Below, in pieces: positions 1 to 5,113 of a stretch of DNA of 20,120 nt. This stretch comes from a virus. How positions within the stretch are numbered: the stretch's first letter is position 1; every line of letters begins with the position of its first letter. The notes under the pieces were generated by a model. The model searched no databases. It saw only the letters and a list, made by a program, of their open reading frames with translations, and was not told where the DNA came from. Position numbers and translations under genes: made by a program. The DNA is taken from IMG/VR virus record IMGVR_UViG_3300034280_000075, positions 1 through 20,120 of that record; one strand, given 5' to 3'.

Positions 1-117
1 GCCAAGACGTACCTTGATGGCTGGGAACCCGCATGGATATTGGGTTTCACGAATTACACGCAACAGTCAATTGTGCAATCTACTTTACTTATAAATATTT
101 TTCTGCGTACCCGGGGT

Positions 118-234
118 GTGTAATTGGAGGGGGGCTTGCCAGGCTTGCCACGTGTTTTGAAGAGACGGTCAGGTGTAATTGGACAGGATGGACAGGATTT
201 TCCAACAATTATGGATGCGTGCTCCTGTGTAATT
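118..234 (+). repeat. Three GTGTAATT repeats at about 55-bp spacing plus tandem 9-mers
   Basis: GTGTAATT occurs at 118, 173 and 227, roughly five helical turns apart, so a protein bound to each would face the same side of the DNA. The first copy is followed by GGCTTGCCA twice in tandem (133-141, 142-150). The second is followed directly by GGACAGGAT twice in tandem (181-189, 190-198). An inverted copy, AATTACAC, lies at 52-59. This iteron-like organisation is seen directly; the function is inferred. Confidence 0.6.
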
Positions 235-257
235 CGCGAGGAGTTTTGAAAAAATGT

Positions 258-337
258 GGGGTTATTTGGGCGTGTTAGGGGGTATGGGGTATGCGGGGGG
301 ACCCATTGACAGGCTTGGGGGGTGGGGGGATGGGGGG
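258..337 (+). other. G-tract cluster with G-quadruplex potential
   Basis: At least seven runs of three to six G lie within 80 bases (258-261, 268-270, 278-282, 286-289, 295-300, 317-322, 324-329, 332-337). The last three six-G runs are separated by only one or two bases. A four-stranded fold is possible in the + strand DNA or in RNA copied from it. CCCC at 341-344 could compete by ordinary pairing. Confidence 0.6.
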
Positions 338-433
338 TGTCCCCAGCTAAACTTTACTTATGCCCCCCTTCCACCGCATACTGTATTCAATGCAAAGCAA
401 TAGTGCCTAGCAGATTCTCTGGAAGGAGACTGT

Positions 434-595
434 ATGTACACAGTAACAGTACAGTGGGGTGAGCTTACTAAGACTCACAAGGCTTGGACACTTAGCAGTG
501 CTAAGCAATGGTTGTATGCATATCCTAACAAGGATGTGTTTGCAAAGGTGACCAACGTATTTGGTCAGACAGTAGCAGTTCGCTACAAGCGGTAA
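434..595 (+). CDS. Small hypothetical protein (53 aa)
   Basis: A 53-residue ORF starting MYTVTVQWGE and ending AVRYKR. The start is fixed by a strong ribosome binding site, GGAAGGAG, at 421-428, six bases before the ATG. No domain is recognised. The composition is that of a normal soluble small protein (mixed polar, aromatic and Lys residues) with no membrane segment. It is the first gene of a run of four small ORFs and is followed three bases later by a UUCG-capped hairpin. Small unknown ORFs of this type are common in early regions of phages; any role in host takeover would be guesswork. Confidence 0.75.
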   Translation: MYTVTVQWGELTKTHKAWTLSSAKQWLYAYPNKDVFAKVTNVFGQTVAVRYKR

Positions 596-598
596 CAC

Positions 599-616
599 GA
601 GGGGCTTCGGCCCCTC
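599..616 (+). terminator. UUCG hairpin, possible weak terminator
   Basis: GAGGGGC-TTCG-GCCCCTC gives a seven-base-pair stem with the very stable UUCG loop right after a stop codon. The following tail is TCCTAAGG rather than a T run, so strong termination is unlikely. It may instead stabilise the 3' end or pause polymerase. The adjoining TCTCC (615-619) can pair with GGAGA (623-627), the ribosome binding site of the next gene. Confidence 0.5.
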
Positions 617-633
617 TCCTAAGGAGAGACAAC

Positions 634-864
634 ATGAAAACATTAGGTGAACTTCTGCGTGACAAGATCAACGCATCGATTGAGAAGCGCCAGCAACTTG
701 AGCATGACTTCTGGGCAACTTGGTCAAGTGTGTATGCAGTGCGACCTGCATGGATTGACATCTCAGGATGGTCTGATGCCAAGCTAATTGAAGAGACTAA
801 AGCAATGGAAGATCCAAGCTGGGACGTCTCTCACATGCTCAACAGATACGAACAACTTAACTAA
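634..864 (+). CDS. Small hypothetical protein (76 aa)
   Basis: Encodes 76 residues (starts MKTLGELLRDKINASIEKRQ) with ATG preceded by AAGGAGAGACAAC. The N-terminal 30 residues are charged and likely helical. The middle is rich in Trp (three in about 20 residues: FWATW, AWID, GWSD). No family is recognised, and there is no signal peptide or membrane segment. It is followed after nine bases by another small gene with the same type of ribosome binding site, so the two are probably co-transcribed. Confidence 0.75.
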   Translation: MKTLGELLRDKINASIEKRQQLEHDFWATWSSVYAVRPAWIDISGWSDAKLIEETKAMEDPSWDVSHMLNRYEQLN

Positions 865-873
865 GGAGAGACT

Positions 874-1032
874 ATGTACTTAGGTTTAGCTTTGGTGGTC
901 AACACGATCATCTTCGCCCTGTCGTTATCCATGTTGATACCACAAGGTATGTGGCTCGGGTTGATAGGTTTGGTACTCAGTACTATATTGATTACATTGA
1001 TCTTGCCTGAGATCAAACACAAGGACGACTGA
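874..1032 (+). CDS. Small two-helix membrane protein (52 aa)
   Basis: A 52-residue ORF: MYLGLALVVNTIIFALSLSM, then a short Pro-Gln-Gly turn, then a second hydrophobic stretch of about 20 residues and a charged tail ending EIKHKDD. Two predicted membrane helices (about residues 2-21 and 27-44) form a hairpin, with the basic/acidic tail probably on the cytoplasmic side. The start is supported by TAAGGAGAGACT just upstream. Small two-helix proteins in phages include holins and inner-membrane effectors. It is not next to any lysis gene, so a holin call is not supported. The next ORF starts two bases after its stop. Confidence 0.7.
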   Translation: MYLGLALVVNTIIFALSLSMLIPQGMWLGLIGLVLSTILITLILPEIKHKDD

Positions 1033-1033
1033 T

Positions 1034-1147
1034 ATGACACGTGGCCAGATTAACCTCTGGCGCGCTCATGTTCAGCGTGCCACATTCTGCGCAAAGCTTG
1101 ATGGCTTTGAGTTCAGTAGACTATCTAGTACCTACTTCAGGCGCTAG
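1034..1147 (+). CDS. Tiny basic hypothetical protein (37 aa)
   Basis: An ORF of 37 residues beginning MTRGQINLWRAHVQRATFCA and ending STYFRR. The ATG overlaps the region just after the preceding TGA, so translation would be by coupling; there is no separate strong ribosome binding site. It is rich in Arg (six) and is followed at once by a clear terminator, which fits the last gene of a transcript. No family is recognised. It is short enough that chance cannot be excluded. Confidence 0.5.
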   Translation: MTRGQINLWRAHVQRATFCAKLDGFEFSRLSSTYFRR

Positions 1148-1150
1148 TCC

Positions 1151-1177
1151 AAGGGAGCTTCGGCTCCCTTTTCTTTT
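1151..1177 (+). terminator. Rho-independent terminator
   Basis: AAGGGAGC-TTCG-GCTCCCTT (1151-1170) forms an eight-base-pair stem with a UUCG loop, followed by TTCTTTT. It closes the transcript of the four small genes at 434-1147. Confidence 0.85.
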
Positions 1178-1213
1178 GCCGTCACATCGCGCCACGCTTA
1201 GCTACGGCGCGCG

Positions 1214-1338
1214 TGATACCAGTTATTTTCCGTCGCGCGTATGAGTGCGTGCGAGTCACAAGGTCGCTAGATAGAGACCCACTCCCCAGTGAAACTTTAC
1301 TTAAGAGACCCACTAGCGTAAGGTTATATCACTGGGTC
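1214..1338 (+). promoter_or_regulatory. Leader module R1 upstream of first paralog
   Basis: Contains ACCAGTTATTTTC (from about 1217), a GC hairpin of the CGCGCG...CGTGCG type (about 1233-1249), the sequence TAGAGACCCACTCCCCAGTG with a CACT/AGTG stem (1271-1290), then ACTTTACTTAAGA (1294-1306) and a second GACCCA/TGGGTC pairing (1307-1338). The same elements in the same order recur at 2112-2205, and partly at 2947-3027. No clear -35/-10 pair is visible, so this is either a promoter of unusual type or a processed RNA leader. Confidence 0.6.
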
Positions 1339-1392
1339 AGCAATTCAGCCCCCAGTATTTCATCAATCGTTCATTCTTATGGAGATTTGAAC

Positions 1393-2049
1393 ATGGCAAA
1401 ATCAGCCGTTAAAGCCGTGGAATCCGCCACGCAAGTTTCTTTCACTTCTTTGAAAGACTCAGCCTTCCAACAAGCGGGAGCGCACCAGACCTTGGAGTCA
1501 GTCGCCCGCTACGCTCTTACTCAGATCAAAGACTTCCCCAAAGAAGTCCCAGTCGAGTCCAAAGACGCTTTGTATGAAGGCTATCGCATGAAGTTTAATG
1601 CGCTCCAACCCGCAGTTATGTATGCGGTTATCAATGACCACTATGTGGTCGCCACTCCAGACCATGTCAAAAATGACAAGGTTGAAAAGGTCGAGATCGG
1701 TGTCCCATATGCTTACTCTTACTCAGCGCAAGAGTTTGGCAAACTGGCAAACACCAACCCCGCTCTCCACGCTCTTGTGAAGGGTATCAGGGAAAAGACT
1801 TCGACCTATTGCTCGAATCGACTGGGCGACTTGAAAAGAGCCGCTAATAAGATTCTCAATGAGGGTAAAGAGCGTCAGCGTGGAGTCAATAAAGACTTTG
1901 CTGAGTTTGTCGAAGCGTGGTTCAAAGAGACCGCCCCTGACCGCCTAGTGTCTGCGAAGAATCGTGGAGACAAGTCGGCTGACGACAAGCGGTTCAATGA
2001 AGCTAAAGTCGCCTTTATGGTGAAGTGGAAACACTCAGAAGCTAAGTAA
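1393..2049 (+). CDS. Conserved phage protein, paralog 1 (218 aa)
   Basis: Encodes 218 residues from ATG 1393 (GGAG at 1381-1384); the upstream in-frame extension to 1213 runs through the leader repeat and is not credible. It is clearly homologous to the next gene: both share SLKD...QAG, ALYEGYR/MLYEGYR, YAVINDHY, VEKVEIGV/VEKIEIGV, QEFGKL, NTNPALH and YCSNRLGDLKRA in the same order. The unique ends are an N-terminal Ala/Val-rich extension of about 15 residues and a Lys/Asp-rich C-terminus. No known domain, signal peptide or membrane segment is seen. A separate leader and a strong terminator suggest high or independently timed expression. Confidence 0.9.
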   Translation: MAKSAVKAVESATQVSFTSLKDSAFQQAGAHQTLESVARYALTQIKDFPKEVPVESKDALYEGYRMKFNALQPAVMYAVINDHYVVATPDHVKNDKVEKVEIGVPYAYSYSAQEFGKLANTNPALHALVKGIREKTSTYCSNRLGDLKRAANKILNEGKERQRGVNKDFAEFVEAWFKETAPDRLVSAKNRGDKSADDKRFNEAKVAFMVKWKHSEAK

Positions 2050-2064
2050 GTCTTAGCTGACCAA

Positions 2065-2098
2065 CCCCGCAGATCGAAAGGTCTGCGGGGTTTTTTTT
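2065..2098 (+). terminator. Rho-independent terminator
   Basis: CCCCGCAGATC-GAAA-GGTCTGCGGGG (2065-2090) is an eleven-pair stem (one G-U) capped by a GNRA loop and followed by eight Ts. It ends the transcript of the first paralog. Confidence 0.95.
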
Positions 2099-2103
2099 CG
2101 CCC

Positions 2104-2254
2104 GCTATTTTGAAACCAGTTATTTTCTGTCGCGCGCGGGAGTGCGTGCGTGGCTCACAAAACCCTTAAATAGTGTCCCATTCCCTCGTGGAACTTTACT
2201 TAAGACGCCACATCTGTCAATATAGATCATCACTTAGGAAACAACTAGGTGATG
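2104..2254 (+). promoter_or_regulatory. Leader module R2 upstream of second paralog
   Basis: Repeats the R1 elements in order: ACCAGTTATTTTC, GC hairpin, TAGTGTCCCATTCCCTCGTGG, ACTTTACTTAAGA (2193-2206). It adds a ten-pair stem, CATCACTTAG with CTAGGTGATG (2228-2254, seven-base loop), which is followed by a T-rich stretch before the ribosome binding site. Bases 2104-2124 are identical over 21 positions to 12675-12695, far away in the window. Confidence 0.6.
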
Positions 2255-2280
2255 TTTCATTAACTTTTTAGGAGAGACAC

Positions 2281-2886
2281 ATGTCTACCATTACATCATT
2301 GAAAGATCTCGGTTACAAACAGGCAGGAACAGGTGATAACTTAGAAGCACAGGCAGAATATGCCTTGGCGAACATTGCAGGGTTTCCCAAGGAAATTTCT
2401 AGCGAAGCAAGAGAAATGCTTTATGAGGGTTATAGGTTACGCAACAGCGAGAAACACCCTGCCAAGGTCTATGCTGTGATCAATGACCATTACATTCTCG
2501 CAACACCCGAGCAGATCAAAAACGCCAAAGTAGAGAAAATCGAAATAGGTGTTGCGTATGCCTTTGCATACTCACAGCAGGAATTCGGTAAACTGAAAAA
2601 TACAAACCCTGCCCTGCATGGGATCATAAGAGAAATACGCGATTTTGTGGGTGATTACTGTTCTAATCGATTAGGTGATTTAAAAAGGGCTTGTAAGAAA
2701 ATTCTAGCCAAACGGAATGGGACAACATCCACACGCAAAACGCTAGATTTTGCCGAATCAATGTCTACGACATTCGAAGCCCAAGAGAAATCTGTAAAGG
2801 TGAAACAAGCCAAGGGTGATACAACGGCCAACAGCGCCAAGTATGCCCTTGCCGTAAAAGCGTTCTGGATGACATACAACAAATGA
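2281..2886 (+). CDS. Conserved phage protein, paralog 2 (201 aa)
   Basis: Encodes 201 residues starting MSTITSLKDLGYKQAG; TTTTTAGGAGAGACAC gives a strong start. It is a diverged duplicate of the preceding gene, aligning from about residue 5 to about residue 140, including the invariant blocks YAVINDHY and YCSNRLGDLKRA. The C-terminal 60 residues differ in sequence but remain Lys-rich. DNA identity is much lower than protein similarity, so the duplication is old, yet both copies kept a matching leader, which argues for shared regulation. Function unknown; the basic character would fit nucleic acid or abundant structural binding, but this is inference. Confidence 0.9.
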   Translation: MSTITSLKDLGYKQAGTGDNLEAQAEYALANIAGFPKEISSEAREMLYEGYRLRNSEKHPAKVYAVINDHYILATPEQIKNAKVEKIEIGVAYAFAYSQQEFGKLKNTNPALHGIIREIRDFVGDYCSNRLGDLKRACKKILAKRNGTTSTRKTLDFAESMSTTFEAQEKSVKVKQAKGDTTANSAKYALAVKAFWMTYNK

Positions 2887-2899
2887 TGTTGTGACCCAA

Positions 2900-2933
2900 G
2901 CCCACATGGTTTTTGCCATGTGGGCTTTTTTTT
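2900..2933 (+). terminator. Rho-independent terminator
   Basis: GCCCACATGG-TTTTTG-CCATGTGGGC (2900-2925), a perfect ten-pair stem, followed by eight Ts. It closes the second paralog's transcript. Confidence 0.95.
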
Positions 2934-2946
2934 GCCCTACTAATTT

Positions 2947-3027
2947 GAGACCAGTTATTTTTCGACGCGCGCGAGAGGGCGCGCATGGCTGAACAAGGCT
3001 CTTAATTAGCATCCCACGCATGCGTGG
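2947..3027 (+). promoter_or_regulatory. Leader module R3 with no gene behind it
   Basis: A third copy of the leader: GAGACCAGTTATTTTT, GC hairpin (about 2966-2983), CTTAATTAGCATCCC and the palindrome CCACGCATGCGTGG (3014-3027). Unlike R1 and R2 it lacks ACTTTACTTA and is followed by about 600 bases without a gene. It could drive a non-coding RNA across the repeat region or be the remains of a lost third paralog. Confidence 0.5.
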
Positions 3028-3049
3028 TATTTGCTTTGCATCGCCTACC

Positions 3050-3428
3050 GTTCTCAGAACTGATGGGTTGCGTGGTTTGTTCTGGTGTTTTGTAGAACAT
3101 GTTCTACTTTTAAAAGCATAGTTAGAACAAGAAAAGTGAGGATCCATGCGGGTTGCAGAGGTTTTGTTCTAATGTTCTACGTTTTTTGGGTAGGATGGGG
3201 AAACTTGGCAAAAAGTGCAGAGATCAAGACCTTCTCAGCCAATGCAACGCAAAAAGCAAAAAAACCGAAAAAGGGAGGCATATACCCATTTTCCGTAGAA
3301 CATTAGAACAACTATATATTTTTTTATAAAATAATTAATAAAAACAACAACTTAGAGAACACAGACCCCCCAAATCCCGTTCTATAAGCATAGTACGAAA
3401 AGTAGAACAGACTAGAACATTAGAACAA
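3050..3428. repeat. TAGAAC/GTTCTA repeat array; candidate origin or operator region
   Basis: Repeated elements: GTTCTCAGAAC (3050-3060); GTAGAACATGTTCTAC, a perfect 16-bp palindrome (3092-3107); TTAGAACAAG (3122-3131); TTGTTCTAATGTTCTAC (3164-3180) and its exact reverse complement (3295-3311); TAGAAC at 3403-3408; and a third near copy, CTAGAACATTAGAACAA (3412-3428). Between the arrays lies a strongly A+T-rich tract (3312-3352). AAGCATAGT also repeats (3114-3122, 3386-3394). Iterons beside an A+T-rich segment are the usual look of a replication origin; a repressor-binding array is the alternative. The window's genes start again only at 3630. Confidence 0.65.
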
Positions 3429-3490
3429 AACTCAGCGCACAGTTTCCCTGCCTCCAACTGCCGTACAAAACTACTTTTTTTATTAACTGC

Positions 3491-3519
3491 TTGACTCATA
3501 TGTCAAGTTATGTTATACT
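3491..3519 (+). promoter_or_regulatory. Sigma-70 promoter with overlapping palindrome (P1)
   Basis: TTGACT (3491-3496), 17-base spacer, TATACT (3514-3519). The -35 box lies inside TTGAC-N6-GTCAA (3491-3506), a likely operator. A nearly identical promoter occurs at 5081-5109. Transcription should start near 3526. Confidence 0.85.
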
Positions 3520-3526
3520 GGAGTCT

Positions 3527-3580
3527 GGGTCGGGAGGTAGATGCCAAGCGACCCTAATTAGCTTCCCACGCATGCGTGGG
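3527..3580 (+). promoter_or_regulatory. Two-hairpin 5' leader (copy 1)
   Basis: Hairpin I pairs GGGTCG (3527-3532) with CGACCC (3549-3554). A ten-base linker, TAATTAGCTT, follows. Hairpin II is the perfect palindrome CCCACGCATGCGTGGG (3565-3580), followed by TTTTGTTT. The layout matches the leader at 5117-5170, with different stem bases in hairpin I but pairing kept. Hairpin II plus the T-rich tail could act as an attenuator, a stability element or a protein-binding site. Confidence 0.65.
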
Positions 3581-3629
3581 TTTTGTTTCCACCAATCGGT
3601 GTCCTTTGCAGGAACCACAAGGAGAGATC

Positions 3630-3959
3630 ATGATAGTTTCATTTGTTACAGCATTACCTGACAAGCAGGTAGAAAAAGCAACAGATTGGATGCAGGCTAT
3701 GCCTCGTTCAGTCCGCAAGACTTTGCGTCTTACCAAGCCCCGTCAGCGCAATGTCAATACCCACGATGGCGTGGATGACTATTTGGCGATGGACTGCCGT
3801 GTCGACACATACCACACACAGAACCTTGAGTTCCTTGATCGTGAGTATGGCTTCGATGAGTTCGGTGATATCGATGACGAGCATGAAGGCTTGACCATCA
3901 CCGAGCCTATGGATGAAGTCACATCGTTCCAGTACTTGACTGGCTACGACATTCTCTAA
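3630..3959 (+). CDS. Acidic hypothetical protein (109 aa)
   Basis: Encodes 109 residues starting MIVSFVTALPDKQVEKATDW; AAGGAGAGATC fixes the start, and the in-frame extension upstream overlaps the leader hairpin. The N-terminal half is basic (RKTLRLTKPRQRN) while the C-terminal half is strongly acidic (DEFGDIDDEHEG), giving a bipolar charge. No known domain. It is the first gene of an operon of at least five small genes behind promoter P1. Confidence 0.8.
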   Translation: MIVSFVTALPDKQVEKATDWMQAMPRSVRKTLRLTKPRQRNVNTHDGVDDYLAMDCRVDTYHTQNLEFLDREYGFDEFGDIDDEHEGLTITEPMDEVTSFQYLTGYDIL

Positions 3960-3978
3960 TCACATTTGCAACTAAGCA

Positions 3979-3994
3979 CCCACGGAGACGTGGG
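3979..3994 (+). promoter_or_regulatory. CCCACG/CGTGGG leader hairpin
   Basis: CCCACG-GAGA-CGTGGG, a six-pair stem with a GAGA (GNRA-type) loop, preceded by ACTAAGCA and followed nine bases later by the TAGGAG ribosome binding site of the next gene. A member of the recurring hairpin family. Confidence 0.65.
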
Positions 3995-4014
3995 TCATCA
4001 TCTAGGAGATCATT

Positions 4015-4260
4015 ATGGGAAAAGTAAAAGTTCATTACGCACCGCTCGACTTCGAGCCTGCAAGACAACAACAAGAGTCAAAGGGGCGCAGTATGTACCT
4101 GCTTCTGTGCAACGGCAAACCCTTGGCGTTGTATGACCATCGGGACACTGCCGAGTACGAGATGCACATCTGCTTGCAGGGAGATATGCACGAGGGACAC
4201 GAGAACAAGTACCGCATCAAGACCATGGGCGTAGTCACCCACTCATACGAGGAGAACTAA
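4015..4260 (+). CDS. Hypothetical protein (81 aa)
   Basis: Encodes 81 residues starting MGKVKVHYAPLDFEPARQQQ, with TAGGAGATCATT before the ATG. The centre (MYLLLCNGKPLALYDHRDTAEYEM) looks like a small beta-rich fold. His-rich C-terminal part: MHICLQGDMHEGHENKYR. No family recognised. Its stop codon shares one base with the next start (TAATG), so the two genes are translationally coupled. Confidence 0.8.
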   Translation: MGKVKVHYAPLDFEPARQQQESKGRSMYLLLCNGKPLALYDHRDTAEYEMHICLQGDMHEGHENKYRIKTMGVVTHSYEEN

Positions 4261-4472
4261 TGAAAAGCTACAAGCCACACTGCCGTAACTGTGACGAGGA
4301 GTATGCCACTGACAGGTGGAAGCTTGGTTACAAACACTGTATGCCATGTGGGGAGAAACTCTCACACGACGCAGTGCGCACAGTCGTGCCTATGCACAAG
4401 AGCAACTACATGATGATCACCGACATGGCTGATCTCAAGGGTATCAACAACAAGGGAGGGCTACACCGATGA
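4260..4472 (+). CDS. Small zinc-ribbon protein (70 aa)
   Basis: A 70-residue protein with CRNC at residues 8-11 and CMPC at residues 27-30, a CxxC-x15-CxxC arrangement typical of a structural zinc ribbon. The rest is basic and polar and ends NNKGGLHR. Such mini-ribbons in phages may bind nucleic acid or host polymerase, but the partner is unknown. Start and stop both overlap the neighbours (TAATG upstream, ATGA downstream), which makes it firmly part of the operon. Confidence 0.8.
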   Translation: MKSYKPHCRNCDEEYATDRWKLGYKHCMPCGEKLSHDAVRTVVPMHKSNYMMITDMADLKGINNKGGLHR

Positions 4473-4666
4473 ATGAAATACTACTAGATGAGAGCGCGGC
4501 TGAAGCATGGTGCTATGTCTTAGAGACAATGTTACTTTGCGAACGAGACCCAATGAAAGATTCAGACTTTAAGAAGTTTGTTCTTGATCTGCGATACCAC
4601 TACCCCAATGAGTTTAAGGCGGTGATGGAAGTACTTAGAGATAAGGAGTATCTAAATGGGCTATAG
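4469..4666 (+). CDS. Hypothetical protein (65 aa)
   Basis: A 65-residue, mostly helical acidic protein (MNEILLDESAAEAWCYVLET...). The ATGA overlap with the upstream gene and GGGAGGG just before the start support it. No domain recognised. It overlaps the next gene by 11 bases. Confidence 0.75.
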   Translation: MNEILLDESAAEAWCYVLETMLLCERDPMKDSDFKKFVLDLRYHYPNEFKAVMEVLRDKEYLNGL

Positions 4667-5060
4667 ATCAGACGTGGCATACACGATTCGGTTCGTGAAC
4701 GACCGCGATACCAACAACGAGCAATCGTTCTATACATTCTTAATGGAGGCAAAGGCTAACCCCAAGTGCCAGATCGCACTAGCGGAGGTGGAGATCGACC
4801 ACAAGAAACAGGCGTTCTACTTTTCTGCTAATGACGTGAAGTGGTATGAGAGTTACCCCGATGTGGACAGTCACACTGCGTTGTTTGATCAGGCAAAAGA
4901 TTGGGTTCAGCAGACTCTCGATCAAAAGACTCATTGCTCAATAGGTGCGATCTTCACGCGCATCGGTGAGCAGACTGACGATGTGGAGGAGATAGCCGTA
5001 GGCGACTATGAGTGGGAGTGGATTAGTGTCAGCAGACAGATCATCACAGACTGGTCATAG
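4656..5060 (+). CDS. Conserved phage protein, MGYRSDV family (134 aa)
   Basis: Encodes 134 residues starting MGYRSDVAYTIRF, an N-terminus I have seen repeatedly in phage and prophage hypothetical proteins. The pattern AYTIRF...ALAEVEID...QAFYFSANDVKWY suggests an alpha/beta fold with several short strands. A Trp-rich end (YEWEWISVSRQIITDWS) follows. Function unknown. The GATAAGGAG ribosome binding site lies inside the end of the preceding gene. It closes the first operon; promoter P2 starts 20 bases later. Confidence 0.85.
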   Translation: MGYRSDVAYTIRFVNDRDTNNEQSFYTFLMEAKANPKCQIALAEVEIDHKKQAFYFSANDVKWYESYPDVDSHTALFDQAKDWVQQTLDQKTHCSIGAIFTRIGEQTDDVEEIAVGDYEWEWISVSRQIITDWS

Positions 5061-5080
5061 AAAAAAGTTGAGTAGAACCC

Positions 5081-5109
5081 TTGACTCAAAGGTCAAGTTG
5101 TGTTATACT
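5081..5109 (+). promoter_or_regulatory. Sigma-70 promoter with overlapping palindrome (P2)
   Basis: TTGACT (5081-5086), 17-base spacer, TATACT (5104-5109). TTGAC-N6-GTCAA (5081-5096) overlaps the -35 box exactly as in P1. Over the 29 bases only three or four positions differ from P1. Predicted start near 5116. Confidence 0.85.
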
Positions 5110-5113
5110 TATA

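Larger units (their letters stand above)
1..433. other. Gene-poor, G-rich region with short repeats
   Basis: No convincing gene. Frame 1 is open from the left edge to a stop at 121-123 and could be the last 40 codons of an upstream gene, but nothing in it is recognisable. The stretch carries GTGTAATT at 118-125, 173-180 and 227-234, spaced 55 and 54 bases apart, with an inverted copy at 52-59. It also has a tandem 9-mer GGCTTGCCA (133-150), a tandem 9-mer GGACAGGAT (181-198), two ACTTTACTTA elements (82-91, 351-360) and a dense run of G tracts (258-337). What it does is unknown. An origin, a packaging site or a control region are all possible. Confidence 0.6.

Noticed and set aside
33-278. 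81-aa ORF over the G-rich left region
   Set aside because: No ribosome binding site. It runs through repeats and G tracts and its Cys/Trp/Gly-rich translation looks like non-coding sequence.
874-1032. Holin
   Set aside because: Two membrane helices alone are not enough, and no endolysin or spanin gene is nearby.
3085-3306. 73-aa ORF inside the TAGAAC repeat region
   Set aside because: Starts at GTG with no ribosome binding site and its codons are dictated by the repeats; not a credible protein.
3491-5109. Integration (att) site from the repeated promoter sequences
   Set aside because: The two copies share promoter geometry and leader layout rather than one continuous identical core, and there is no integrase in the window.
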